DNA from: Sisyra terminalis
Taxonomy: Eukaryota > Arthropoda > Insecta > Neuroptera > Sisyridae
Length of the DNA: 64,000 bases
Direction of reading: 5' to 3'
NCBI GenBank assembly: GCA_958496175.1
Contig: OY292278.1
Span: forward strand, 40,610,001 to 40,674,000
The notes beneath the pieces are model-generated. The model was given only the letters and a program-made list of their open reading frames with translations. It made no database searches and had not been told where the DNA came from. Every line of letters starts with the position of its first letter. The first letter of the stretch is position 1. The position numbers and the translations under genes are program-made. Shown here one piece after another: positions 46,827-58,155 of the stretch.

Positions 46827-47844
46827 TCTATACTAATATATAAAATTCTTACGTCTGTCTGTACATTTCGATTTTGAACCCAATTTTAGGGTAAATATTT
46901 GTTTCAAGAGGCCCTTATTCCAAATTTAACATTTTTAAAAAAATTTTCTGTCTGGCTGTGTGTCCCGATTTAACTAAAGAACGGAGCAACCGAATTTTAT
47001 GAAATTTGGTATTAAGATACAACACAATTTTCCACAGACTATAGGCTACTTATCATTCCAAAAAAATAATAAGGGAAGGTATTCCTTAGGGATGAAAACA
47101 TAAATTTTTACACTAGACAGGTGAGTTATATATCATTGGAAAGGTAATTTAAAGTTAGAAGATAATCTGTAAAAATATTTTTAGTTGAACTGATAAAAAG
47201 CACAGTAAATTCAATTTAAATTTTAAAAAAATGCCTTTTTGAAACATAAACCTTTATATATACAAAACACATAATTGATGTTAATAGCGTAATAGTTTTT
47301 TTTTGAAAATTTCTACCCTAAAAGAGTAAAAGAGGTCACTAAGTTTGTATGAGAAATTGTAGAGTTAATCAACAATCGAAATTTTGAATTTAATAAGCGT
47401 TAAAAATAAATAAATAATGAATTAATAATAAGCGTCTGTTTTTGTTATGTCATTTTAATAACAAAATTTTAAATAACGTCATTTCACTTAATTAGTATGA
47501 AAGTTTAGGTAGTAGGTACTTATACCAAATACCAAAGAGGCAGTTTTTAATTTTTGTTTGTTTTTCAACAATCAAACTTTTTTAAAATCAATTTTTTATG
47601 AACCAATGAGTGTGACCTGGAGCAATTATTTAACATTAAGGGAGCAATTTTTTGTCATATATTTCATTATCAATCAAAGAAAAAATCTTCCAAACCAACT
47701 TTTCTTCGGTATTTAGAAAAATTTGAAAATCAATTATTGATATTGAAAATAAATAAAGTATTCGAATTTCCTTCCACGCTTTCTATCTATTTCCAACATA
47801 TCTACTATTTACGTTACGCAGACGAAGTCGCGGGGATCAACTAG
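46827..47844 (+). mobile_element. Non-autonomous Helitron
   Basis: Begins TCTATACTAATATATAAAAT after a host A (46826) and ends CGAAGTCGCGGGGATCAA then CTAG before a host T (47845), the A/T junction typical of Helitrons. The 3' end has the short hairpin-forming GC-rich stretch. No helicase is encoded. It lies in the spacer between the dead gene and CRP11. Confidence 0.8.
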
Positions 47845-47865
47845 TAATATATAAATGTCTTTGAG

Positions 47866-48030
47866 ACTCAATTAAAAATTTTTTTACGACGCGTTTCAAC
47901 AGTTTTTATGAATATGAAATTTGTTTAAAATTGACAAAATAATTATTACCTGATGATGACAGTCAAAAAGTGTCGAAACGCATCGTAATAAAGTAATTTT
48001 TTAATTGAGTTCAAAGTCATATATATATAT
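47866..48030. repeat. Short fold-back with hammerhead-like motif
   Basis: ACTCAATTAAAAATTTTTTT on the left answers AATTTTTTAATTGAGT on the right, and the GAAACG words also mirror (ACGCGTTTC near 47,890). An AT microsatellite follows at about 48,020-48,036. It directly abuts the Helitron. Confidence 0.7.
47943..47991 (+). ncRNA. Hammerhead-like motif, best stem I
   Basis: Order: stem I strand UUAUUAC, CUGAUGA, one extra U, stem II GACA with UGUC (4 of 4), GAAA, CGCAUC, stem I strand GUAAUAA. Stem I has 7 of 7 Watson-Crick pairs directly beside the core. The mirror arm reads GAAACGCGUC followed by GUAA, suggesting an ancestral GUC cleavage site and a self-complementary ACGCGU stem III. Confidence 0.6.
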
Positions 48031-48245
48031 ATATATTATCCATTACCTATAAGATATAGGTTGGTTTTATTAATCGTTTACTAAGCTATCCTATAGCAGT
48101 TAGTCCACGAATTCTTAAGAACTCTTTTAATGTTATCAGATAATATAATCCATATAAGAGTTTCTAAATAAGAACTTTTTTTAATTGTTGGATTTAAAAA
48201 AAAATATTTAATTCCTATATAATCTACAGGATAAAAAATTATTCA

Positions 48246-48275
48246 CCACATTTTCCGATATGAGTAAGTATAAGA
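48246..48275 (+). promoter_or_regulatory. CRP11 core promoter
   Basis: CACATTTTCCGATATGAG then TAAGTATAAGAA: close to the family consensus except for TATAAGAA. TATA box about 103 bases before the ATG. Confidence 0.6.
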
Positions 48276-48370
48276 ATGTTGTGAAAACAAGTCATTATTC
48301 ATACTGTTAGGGACCTTCCAAGCTTTAGTTTACATTGAAATTCTCCAACTTGTTGAAACTTTTAGCAACC

Positions 48371-48691
48371 ATGAAATTATCACTATTCCTCTTTGTGATT
48401 GTTGCCCTTGTCTTCATTGAATTCACCAATGCGCAAACTGCGGGTAAGTTATTATAAAATTTTAATACCATCGATTAAATCCTAATAAATAACTCTATTA
48501 TTGAAGCGGTTGGACAATCATGTCGTGACCGCCAATGCGGAGCAAATCTTCAATGTAACAGGAATAAGGTTTGTGCTAAAATTTGTTCTGGAGGCTGCCC
48601 TGCCATCGTTTGTAAACCAGGCGAATACAAAAAGAATCCGGATATGGTTTTCAAATGTTGTCCATCTTGTGAAACGGTACCAATGCTATAA
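48371..48691 (+). CDS. CRP11, secreted ten-cysteine peptide
   Basis: Exons 48371-48443 and 48507-48691, phase-1 intron 63 bases (GCGG/GTAAGT, TGAAG). The 85-residue product begins MKLSLFLFVIVALVFIEF, mature part from QTAAVGQSC. Spacing is as in CRP6/CRP8 (x3 then x4 around C6), with CKPGEYKKNPDMVFKCC. The tail is ETVPML. Two AATAAA words follow the stop. It carries the same downstream coding-like fragment as CRP8, so it stems from the CRP8 branch, as does the dead gene 2 kb upstream; a Helitron and fold-back lie between the two. Confidence 0.9.
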
Positions 48692-48835
48692 ACTATTGTA
48701 AAGTATTTGTAATCTTTTGCCAAATAAATTTTTGGGAAAAATAAATCTGTCTTTGTGTTCTTGTAAAGTAACAAAAATATAATTGAAAAAACTAGTTTTA
48801 ATGAAAAACAGTGGAAATTTAATGATAATTTTTGA

Positions 48836-48935
48836 GAAACTATAAATTTTGTTCTACTCGACTCTTGGCCACTTGAGCTTCACTTCTGGATAATGGCTTC
48901 TTTTTTTTTATATGTATATATGGTTTGACTATGTA
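48836..48935 (-). pseudogene. Tail of the unknown coding-like fragment, copy 3
   Basis: Minus strand AAGTGAAGCTCAAGTGG and CAAGAGTCGAGTAGAAC match the ends of copies at 36,271 and 39,935. Only about 70-100 bases remain. Confidence 0.35.
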
Positions 48936-48963
48936 TATGGCGTCAAATAGATAAAAGATAAAC

Positions 48964-49126
48964 GCCTACTGGTGGCCGAGTGGTCATAATGACCACTCCA
49001 AAACTGGTAAATGTTGAGCTTGATCGTCGTGTCTAGAAAATTTTCAACATTTCTCGATTAAAGATTTTATTAACCTTAGAGTCGCTAAAAACTTTAGCAG
49101 TTATAAAGTGGCAGTAAATAACAAAT
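48964..49126 (+). repeat. tRNA-derived SINE
   Basis: GCCTACTGGTGGCCGAGTGG box A, a decayed box B (GTTGAGCTTGATCGTC), body TTAACCTTAGAGTCGCTAAA and tail GTTATAAAGTGGCAGTAAAT then AACAA. Confidence 0.75.
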
Positions 49127-50935
49127 CTAGAATGATGTACTAAGATTAGTTCGCTCCAAATTTGTGCCTACGTAGACGGCGCTGGCAATTGCCCTTAGTG
49201 CAGCTTGTCATTTACTGTACAATTTTTTCAATCAAAAATCACCAAACCAAAATTTCAAAGCGATTCTACTAATTCTAAAGATATTCCTTCTTGTTTCACC
49301 TATAACTACTAAAACCAAACTGTTCTTTGCTTGTCAATTCTGCGATTATCAATATTTTATCGCATTTTGTACTTATTTTTTGCCAACATACATTAATTTG
49401 TCAAGATATTTAGAGTCAACTATATTGACTGTCCTATTTGTGTTTCACACGAAAGTATTATATATCCAATAAAATGATTAATTTACCTATTAAATTGTCT
49501 GTTACATAATTGCTTTAAAAACCTTAAAAATATTATTTTTTTTGTGTTATGGAAAATACCGGTGAAGTTAAAAAAAATATTATCAGGTGATGAATTTTAT
49601 GATATACATAATGATAAAACATTAGTGTGGCTTCAAAAATATTTCGTTTATACAATATTGTTCAGCCAATGACACACGGAGGTCATTTTTGATGCACGTT
49701 TACATGAAAAATGGTAGATAGAAGGATTAACATTAATTTTTACCACTTTTAAAATAAAAAAAAAATCATTTTTATGGTGTTAAAATTTTTAACTTCAAAA
49801 GGTTTCCAAGGTTAAGTTTGGCAACAATTTTATTATAAGTCTTTTTAAAGTTTTACACAATCAAAAGTTAACAACCGTTTCTTATTTGTAAATACATAGT
49901 GTTTATTTTATTGAAATAATTAATTGGTAGAAGGGTTGAAATTTAAACACCCGAAGCAGTTGCTAAAATATACCGTATAAAGTGTAGCATTTATTGATTT
50001 GAAAAAAAGAAACCTTAAAAGATGATTGGCTAAAATTTTTCCTCTAAAAATATTTTCCCTGTTTGTTGGTATTAAGTGGTAAGATGGTAAAATTTAATTA
50101 GACGACTTCTAAGACCTAATTTATCATTAATCATTTATTACTTTGGACGAGTTGCCTTTTTGAATATTTTCCCAAGTTTTTAAAGTTTAATTTTTAATAT
50201 TTCCTCCTCTTCTTCGGTAGTGCTTTAATTGAAGTCTTAATTTCAAAAAAGATTTTTCATAAATTTTTTGATTAATCTTCATATTTTTTCTTTCTTTCTG
50301 TTTAATATTAAAGCACTACAAATGTTATGTTCAGTCTTATCGAAAATTACAAATGTTTCGGGAGATAGAAAAACATTGATAAATAAAATGTGGTCGATAA
50401 GTAACTAGTTTTTCCAATATTACAACTGAACTGTAATATATATTCTAACGTTTATATTTCTGCATAGTTTCTTTGAGATTCATCAATTCTTGTCTTCTTC
50501 TTATCATTGGATTTTCTCTAATAAACATATGCTTTACCCAAATTTTTCAGCCAAAAGAGAGTTTTAGCATAGTTACCAAAGTAAATTTAACATTTTATAT
50601 GGTACCTTTATTGTCTTTTTAGTTTATATTTTTTGCTATCACGTTTTCATCCACAATACTAAATTTGTTAAGAATATTTGAATGTATAATTACTATATTT
50701 ATAGTGGTTTTTTGTGCTTTACTCTATTATTCGTTTGCAAATATTCTAAAAAAAATGTTCTTTGTACTTTATTTGTATAAGCTTCTCCAAATAAAGCTCA
50801 TATAACTTAAAATAACAATGATTTAAACGAAACTACTATTACAGTATAATCACAGTAGATTTCCTTTTTTACAATTTTTATGTTTTCATTTTTCGGTTGT
50901 AAAAAATTAATAAAATTAAAAGATTAACTTTTAAC
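49127..50935. other. Spacer, no gene recognised
   Basis: About 1.8 kb of AT-rich DNA without a motif, hairpin or transposon end that I can support. Confidence 0.4.
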
Positions 50936-50968
50936 CATGTTTTCTATGATATGAATAAGTATAAAACC
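50936..50968 (+). promoter_or_regulatory. CRP12 core promoter
   Basis: CATGTTTTCTATGATATGAA then TAAGTATAAAACC; TATA box about 108 bases before the ATG. Confidence 0.6.
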
Positions 50969-51065
50969 TTTATGAAAATAATCAAAAACTCATACTAATT
51001 GGAAACATCCATCTTTCTCTATATCCTTTGAGGCTCTACAATTTTTACCGACATCTATAACAACA

Positions 51066-51398
51066 ATGAAATTCTCCCTATTCTTATTTGTGGTTGTAGC
51101 ACTTGTCTTCATTAAATTCACCAATGGGCAAAGTGTTGACGGGGGTAAGTAATTTTGGAACTTAAAATTCATTGATTTTATTCTAATGTATTCTTATATT
51201 ATAACAGAAATTGGACAGAAATGTCGTCTACGGTTATGTTCACCAAAACTTTACTGCAACCCGAGAAATATTTGTGCACGAATTTGTACCGGAGTAACTT
51301 GTGCTCCCCCTAAGTGCGGACCGAACCAAGTCAAGAAGTTTCAAGATTTTGTTTACCATTGTTGTTCATATTGTGAAAATTTGCCAATAAAAAAATAA
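51066..51398 (+). CDS. CRP12, secreted ten-cysteine peptide
   Basis: Exons 51066-51144 and 51208-51398, phase-1 intron 63 bases (GGGG/GTAAGT, TAACAG). The 89-residue product begins MKFSLFLFVVVALVFIKF. Domain EIGQKC to CCSYC with x4 on both sides of C6; the usual Pro of CCPxC is Ser here and the residue before the first Cys is Lys. Net charge about +7. The next gene downstream (51,982) is a dead relative of the same branch. The minus-strand frame over exon 1 is a shadow. Confidence 0.9.
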
Positions 51399-51855
51399 TA
51401 ACTTTACAGTTTATGGTATGAATCAATGGTTTAATTAACATGTATCGTAAAAGAATATAAAAATAAAATATCTATATGGTCCCAACATCCAAATGTAAAA
51501 TTATTCTATTACTTAAAAACATTGTTTTGGAATTTTGTAAAATCCTAACAAAAAGGTCCTTTAACATAAAATTTCAATTCTTGGAAGTATAATTTGTTTT
51601 CTGTTTTCTACCCAAACGCTGGTTCAGTGTCTCGCCGGGTGAAATTTTTAAAGCCAGAAAATTCTGGCTATTTTTCATCGCTTAAACTTCCTAATGATTT
51701 TTTTTATAGAAAAATGAATATTATTTTTAAATCCTTTTTTTTCACATGAAAAAAAAATTAAAAGAAAATATAGATTTAATTTCAGTTAAGTCCTCCATTT
51801 TTACTTTTCGACCATAAAATGTTATTATACTTTGTCTAAGAGATAAATAATTCCG

Positions 51856-51888
51856 TACATTTTCTCTGATATGAGTTGATATAAAAAC
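51856..51888 (+). promoter_or_regulatory. Promoter of the dead gene at 52.0 kb
   Basis: TACATTTTCTCTGATATGAG then TTGATATAAAAAC, about 103 bases before the old ATG. Confidence 0.55.
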
Positions 51889-51981
51889 AATGTGAAAATA
51901 ATCAACCACTTATTCTCTTTGGAAACTTCAAAGCTTCTCTTTTCTGTAATATCCTACAATTATTTGAAACATTTATCAACA

Positions 51982-52246
51982 ATGATATTTCTCAATCCTT
52001 ATTTGTACTTGTTGCACTTTTCTTCATTGAATTCAACAATGTACAAAAATTGGGTAAGTAATTTTAAATTTGAAATTCATTGATTCTGTTCTTAGCTCTA
52101 ATATTACAGGAATTGGACAATAATGTCGCCAACGTAAATGTGGGACAAAGTTTTATTGTAACCTGAATAAGATTTGCGCAAAAGTTTGGCCTCAAAAACC
52201 TTGTTTCCGTATTCGTTGCGGACTAAGTTTAGTCAACAAGTATTGA
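51982..52246 (+). pseudogene. Dead CRP12-type gene
   Basis: Exon 1 has an ATG but one base is missing soon after it, so the signal peptide (LFVLVALFFIEF in the right frame) is out of phase. Exon 2 reads GIGQ, stop, CRQRKCGTKFYCNLNKICAK, then Trp where the fifth Cys should be, and a stop at 52,244 before the CC-x2-C end. The splice sites remain. Confidence 0.85.
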
Positions 52247-53009
52247 GATATTGAGATTCAATATTCTATTGCTGACCTAACTGGAGATTTGTAAATCATA
52301 AAAGTTAATGGAAACTAAACTTTATAATGTCCCTATAGTCCAAAAAAAATATATTACGATAACTATATGGTAACATTACCACTTATATGTATTGTGTCAA
52401 CTCATTTATGAGAAATGTTTAATTCTTTTTTTGTTCTGATTAAACCACTAGGCTTTAATCCATCGGAATAAACGATAATACTTATACAACAATGTCTGAA
52501 TATAACTTACAATTAAACATAAACTTTATAACACACACTGGACTGGTATCCGACGTACAACTACCACAAAAATTAATAGATACAGTAGGGTGTCCCAAGT
52601 TAAAAGGGTAAAATTTTTTTCTTCAAATTTCGATGAGCATACCTTTTTTTTCTATTCGACCCAAATAACTAAAATATTAAATATAATTACTATCGAAGAA
52701 CGATAACCTGTGCCGATTTGATCTCAAAGTTTTAATATAAAAATTAATGTAAAAACCATAAAGAAATATATGATCTCTGTTAATTTAATAAGTAAAACAC
52801 TGTTTTGTCTGTATCTTATATTTTTTAAGTCTTAATTATTAAAAGGACATTATTTAGTAGTATTTCTTTTCAACGTTGGCTTTTCCCAGTAAGAATATAA
52901 CTTGATTCAAACAAACTCATCGATGATTTTCTCTGAAATAAAAAAGGAGCGTACCCTTATCGTATATCTTAGTATAAAATAAAATTTATATTATTACTTA
53001 CCAGACTAA
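52247..53009. other. Spacer, no feature
   Basis: No gene. A TAGGGTGTCCCAAGTTAAAA word at about 52,587 resembles some transposon ends but no partner was found. Confidence 0.35.
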
Positions 53010-54110
53010 CCGTAAAATGAGTCACTAAATTCTCCTTTCGATGGGATATAGCGTTTATTCGTTGTATAATTTTTACTTTTGGTTTTTGGTCTACATCATC
53101 ATCATTGGACAAGACTGACAATTCATCTATTAAATACCATAAATGCTCGCAGAACTTCTGTAATGCTGATTTTGAGATCCATTAGTCTATTTTATTGTAA
53201 AACTAGAAAAAATCACCAGATTAGATGCTTTTAAAACTAAATAGCATTGCAGTCAAGGTTTAGCGTTGGATGTCAATAGTTAATGCCAGTAAATTAATTC
53301 TCTATAGTCATTTTTAGGGATTTCTTTAGTTAACTCAATTCGGTAAAATTCTAACATTTTGCTCATTTCTGATACATGGAGGTATGACTACTTTTCAATA
53401 CTACTCTGTATTTTCTTGGTATCAATATTTTTCCAATTTTTACGGAAATTTTTCAACACTCGAATGCCAAGACTTTTTAATTGTCTGGCTATTTTTTTCT
53501 TCAAACATACCTTTGAATACTTATTGGTAGATGTGATGGCAATAAGTAAAAGGGAACAATTCTGTAATTAGTTTCTGCTCTAGAAGCACAGTAATCCCAT
53601 TAGTATAACGTGTATGTGAAGCAGTAGTACCACAACAAAAAGTTAGCACTTTATTTTCATGATTCCAGTCAATAATGGCGTTCCAAACTGCCTGTTCTCC
53701 TTCCTAAAGAGTAGTCCAATTTTGGTACAGCGAAAAGTTGTTTTTTATTACCATATGAAATAACTATCAGTAATCGTTCTTCTTTTGATTTATATGCATT
53801 TAAAGCCAGGAAGAGTTTAACATTCTAATGGACAGTTATAGTATCCGGTACTCATTTTGGGAATCGATTTTTATCGCTTCTCGTGCTCTTTTTGCTTTTC
53901 CTTACGAATTCTTTGAACAGAGGAATTACTTATGAGAAATTTATCATTGTTATGTCCCTGTGCCTCAATAGTTACTACAGTAGTAAACCCACAATTTCTT
54001 ATACTGAACTGACGTCTATCTAATACTACTACTAATATTTGGGTTATGAAATTTTCCTTAGCTAAAGTTTTATTAGTACCGAATTGTGTGCTAGTAGCTG
54101 AGATGGGCAA
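53010..54110 (-). pseudogene. Decayed transposon-type protein gene
   Basis: Minus strand, in order: ISATSTQFGTNKTLAKENFI, ATIEAQGHNNDKFLISNSSV (with a change), NVKLFLALNAYKSKEERLLI, VWNAIIDWNHENKVLTFCCG then TTASHT, PFTYCHHIYQ, and near the end LQKFCEHLWYLIDELSVL. The layout matches a multicopy protein family I remember from insect and cnidarian genomes with CDTTxSNT and CRHHIYELVL motifs, thought to be transposon-derived. Many stops and shifts; not functional. The exact superfamily is not certain. Confidence 0.55.
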
Positions 54111-54600
54111 ATTTGCTTATAAATCTATTATTTCAGAATCAGAAAACAAATTTATTTGTAATAGAATTTAGTTTTCATTTTTTCGTAAATTTCTCTAAGT
54201 TTAGTATATAGTCATTAGTTTTTCTTACATAGTTAGGGAAAGATTTAATTGGTTAATGTGCTTTTCCTCAATAAATAATGCATTCGCGAATAGATTTGCG
54301 CATTTATTTACACATAAATTCACTTCACGGATATTATAGAACGGAATTACCAATCCTTGTCCGTTTTAGGGAAGTTTGGAACCGATAATTTGATGTCTTA
54401 CGTTTTCTATTAAAAGTATTTCCAATTTAGAACTGCGTAATTTCACTGACATGTTGACAGAATGAAAAAAAAAATACTTATTAAACAAATAAGCAATAGA
54501 AAGCACATCCATACGTTAACTCCCGCGCCCCCTTGTAAACAAGTATTGGTATATTTCGATGCAAGGCGGCACGGGTTGTAGTAGTTCTAGGTGCATGAAT
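54111..54600. other. Spacer, no feature
   Basis: AT-rich DNA between the transposon remnant and the palindromic element. Confidence 0.4.
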
Positions 54601-55157
54601 AGTTATTTTCGATACATATGCGTAAAGTGAGGTTTTCTAGTAGGATGAAATTGATGCACGAGCTGAAGGGACTGATCGTATAGAACGAGATCGAGTGCGC
54701 TGTGTACCCCCACGAGGCCGCCAGGCGAGTGGGGGTAGGCGCACGAGATCAAGTTGTGTATGATCCAGTCCCTTTAGCAACTGTCTTAATTTCGTCCTAC
54801 TAGGTAGCTCACTTTAAGCATAAGTATCGAACAAAATTTTTTGTAACGACTGCTTCTAAAGTTCAACAGAAACAGATTGAGAAATTAATTATTGTTATTT
54901 ATGTATGAAAAATTTCAACTCTATAGTAAGAATAATTTATAGAAAAATTATGAATAAAAACAACATTTAAACTACAGTCTAAATAATTACCTACATTAAT
55001 TATTTCTTATCAAAGTTTATTTAGGTATCAATTTATTTTACTTTTGCGCACTATTTCTCTACTTTCGCGTACGCTTGCCACCACGATGAGAAAACGGCTC
55101 TTTACCCCCGCCACACAACGCGCGAAAGTTCAACTTTAGAAGCAGTCGTTACAAAAA
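54601..55157. repeat. Composite palindromic element, copy 2
   Basis: Same two-part element as 15,279-15,804, same orientation. Its palindrome centre keeps about 55 extra bases that are very GC-rich and themselves palindromic (CCCCCAC, GAGGCCGCCAGGC, GAGTGGGGG). Copy 1 has lost this centre. The right part has ends TTTTTTGTAACGACTGCTTC and its mirror. Confidence 0.8.
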
Positions 55158-56825
55158 AATTATTTTCAAATGTTATAACAATATTCAAAAAAAGTTAGAG
55201 GGTATGTATTAAAAAAAATAATTTTTTTTGATACCCTAATACACATTATAGAAACTGTTAGTTTTGTCTCATTGGAAATTAAAAACAAATTTTAGCTTCG
55301 CAAGTTCAAAATTAAGGTAATAACCATTAAAAAAATTATATGTAGGTTCTTGATAACGTTTATTATTCCAATTTACATTGAAATGGGGGGGGGGGGTAGA
55401 TTGAGTTCCAAAAAAGCCACGACATTCATAAACTTTACTAGCCATTAATATTTATACGGATATTCGTATGAATTACAAAAAAAAATAAATAAAAATAAAA
55501 GGTTAAAAAAAAGCTGCCACAGAAATTATCGATAAAAGTTTCCAAATCGACCAATAGATTTGGTTTTAGAAAAAAAATCTTTTACACTTCAAATTACTTG
55601 CAACGTTTATATTTTTTGTTGAATTTAGACTACCAGCACTATAAAAAATTATCTTCCATAACTATATAGCTATTTGTATATGAAGAAACTTTCGAAATAC
55701 GAATTAATTATTACTAACAGTGTAATATTCTTTTGCTGTTAGTGCCACAATAAAATCAACTATGAAAGTAACTGAACAAAAAATAAATAAATTAATCAAT
55801 AAAATTGCGTGCTGTGATTTTAATTGGTAAAGTGTTAGGAATACGCGTAGGCCTTTCATTAATTTTTTTTTCTTATGATAGATTACCATTTAATGTTATC
55901 AACGTCGCCTACATGCATTCCAATATTTAACAAGTGCCAAAATTTTGCAATACCTTCATATAATCAAACATTGCGTTAGGCAATTTGCAATAAACCAAGA
56001 AAAATTCATCGAATTCATTAGAGCATCAAATATTTCAAGTCATCTTAATGAGTTAGTGATGGAATATGGAGAGATTTTTATTTTTATTTTTTACAAATGA
56101 AAGGTACAGGTTTGCGTATGCAGGTTTAATCAAAATAAAATGTCTTTTTGTGTTTTCGCTTTTGATCATGATCATCGATAAACGATAATTATTGAATCAT
56201 GATTTTATTTATCTTTCATCTGACATCCGATGTCTTTCACTTATTAACTGTCAATAACTTATAATTAAATGATAATCTATAATTAAAAGGTCAATATATG
56301 TGTTCTCGGAATCACCAACCAATTGTGCTCCGTGAAGAGTTACAAGAAATTTTCATAAATACCACTTTTAAACATTTATTTTAAAATTGGTAAAAAAGAA
56401 CACATTTTTTTTATGTTTCTTATATAATTCCATATTATGGGTGCATATATAGAATAGATTAAATGAATGACAATAATGAGCGATATGCGGCAGCTTAAAA
56501 TACTTTTACGAATGATTAATTAAAAATTTTAGAGAACAAGTCACTTAAAATTTAATATAAATTGTTTTATTGCATAGGTAGAATAAGATAAATTCATTTA
56601 TGCTTTTAAAAATAGCAAGTATTTAAACAAAAAAATAATAAAATTTACGCCTGTTTCTAAGCGATAATTATTTCGGTTCCAACTTAAAATAAATTCCCTT
56701 TGTTATCAAGATTTTTTTTCAAGCAGAAAATTAGATTTAAAGTATCAAATGGTTTCAAATATTTCATTTATAAGTTGTTGTATTTGACTTAAAAATATAC
56801 TATTATAGTTTTTATACGTCTATTA
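55158..56825. other. Spacer with an 11-base G run
   Basis: No gene. An uninterrupted run of eleven G lies at 55,385-55,395, striking in such AT-rich DNA and a likely slippage or sequencing-prone site. The minus frame at 55704-55889 has no motif. Confidence 0.45.
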
Positions 56826-58155
56826 CCGAGGTTGTTGAAATAACGCCAGATTTATCTTCTACAAAATAAGCTTTGATTAATTCTACGAGAAGCTAGTTAT
56901 TATATTTAAAATAATTCCCTCTATTAACTATACATTTTTGCCACCTTTCTGGCAATTTATGGATACCAAGTTAATAAAAAATGCTGATCTTTTGAGCAAG
57001 ACCCGTCATTGAATCATTTTTGTAGATCTTCATAAGATATGAAGTGCTGGCCAACAAGTGCGTGTCCCATCGATGCAAATAAGTACCAGGTTGTTCAAAA
57101 AAACGCTTGCCACGCATACATTTTTTGAGTTCTGGAAACAAATGGAAGTCGCTGGGGACCAAATCTGGTGAATACGATGGGTGCTCCAACAATTCGAACT
57201 TTAATTCATGGATTTTAGCCAATGTCAAAATGCTCTTGTGACACGGTGCATTGTCCTGATGAAAAAGGATTTTTTTCTTCTACAAACCGGGTCTTTTTTT
57301 ACGAATTTTTTCCTTCAACTGGTCCAAAAGGTTGCAATAATATTCAAAATTAATTTTTTACCAGTTTGCAAATAATCCACAAACAAAATTCCTTTCGCAT
57401 CCCAAAAAACTGATGCCATAACCTTCTTCCGGACACGAACTCGTTTCGAAGCTGAACAACCAGGTTCACACCACTCTTTAGCCTCTTGTTTTGATTCAGG
57501 ATCATGGTGATAGACCCAAGTGTCATTCATAGTGATGAATCGACGCACAAAATCCACTTTATCCTTTTTAAAACGCTCCAAATGTTGCTGAGAGTCGCAT
57601 TCGGATGTGTTTTTGTTCCAGTGTTAGCGAATGCGGCACCCATTGTGCACACAGCTTTCGAAAACCCAGAATTTCACTTAAAATATGGCTCATACTGCCT
57701 AATGAGTTGTGTAGAGCCTCTACTAAATCTCTCTCAGTCAATCGACGATCTTCCAAAACCATATCCTGCATTTTGGCTATGATTTCTGGTGTTGATGCGC
57801 TTTTTGAACGTCCTTCACGTGGATTGTCTTCAATCATCTTTCAGTTCATCTTTCTACTGTTCTAATTGAAGGTGAACAATCACTATACACTTTTAACATT
57901 CCTTCGTGAATTTCTTTTGGTGCTACAACTTCCAAAAATAAGAATTTTATCACTGCACGATATTCAATTTTTCCATTGTAAAAAAATACTGTGACATGGC
58001 GACACTAAATAGCTTGTAAACAAAGAATGAATTGACAGATTGAAATGAAACTTCTCATACGTTCATATGAAGAGTGTACCAAGAAAACAAAAAAAAAATT
58101 GGGCTAGTAGCAAAGCCTTTTCTTATCGAACGACAAAACTTATTGAACAACCTGG
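56826..58155 (-). mobile_element. Full-length but dead mariner element
   Basis: Inverted ends CCGAGGTTGTTGAAATAA (left) and CCAGGTTGTTCAATAAGTTT (from the right), both next to TA (56824-56825, 58156-58157); 1330 bases, the normal mariner length. The minus strand encodes transposase in pieces: KIEYRAVIKFLFLEVVAPKE (about 57,970), helix-turn-helix region with RLTERDLVEALHNS, WVPHSLT before 57,568, the catalytic part with YHHDPESKQEAKEW and ASVFWDAKGILFVDYL, then HPSYSPDLVPSDFHLFPELK. Several stops and frameshifts, including a TGA after SIRTVER. Confidence 0.9.
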
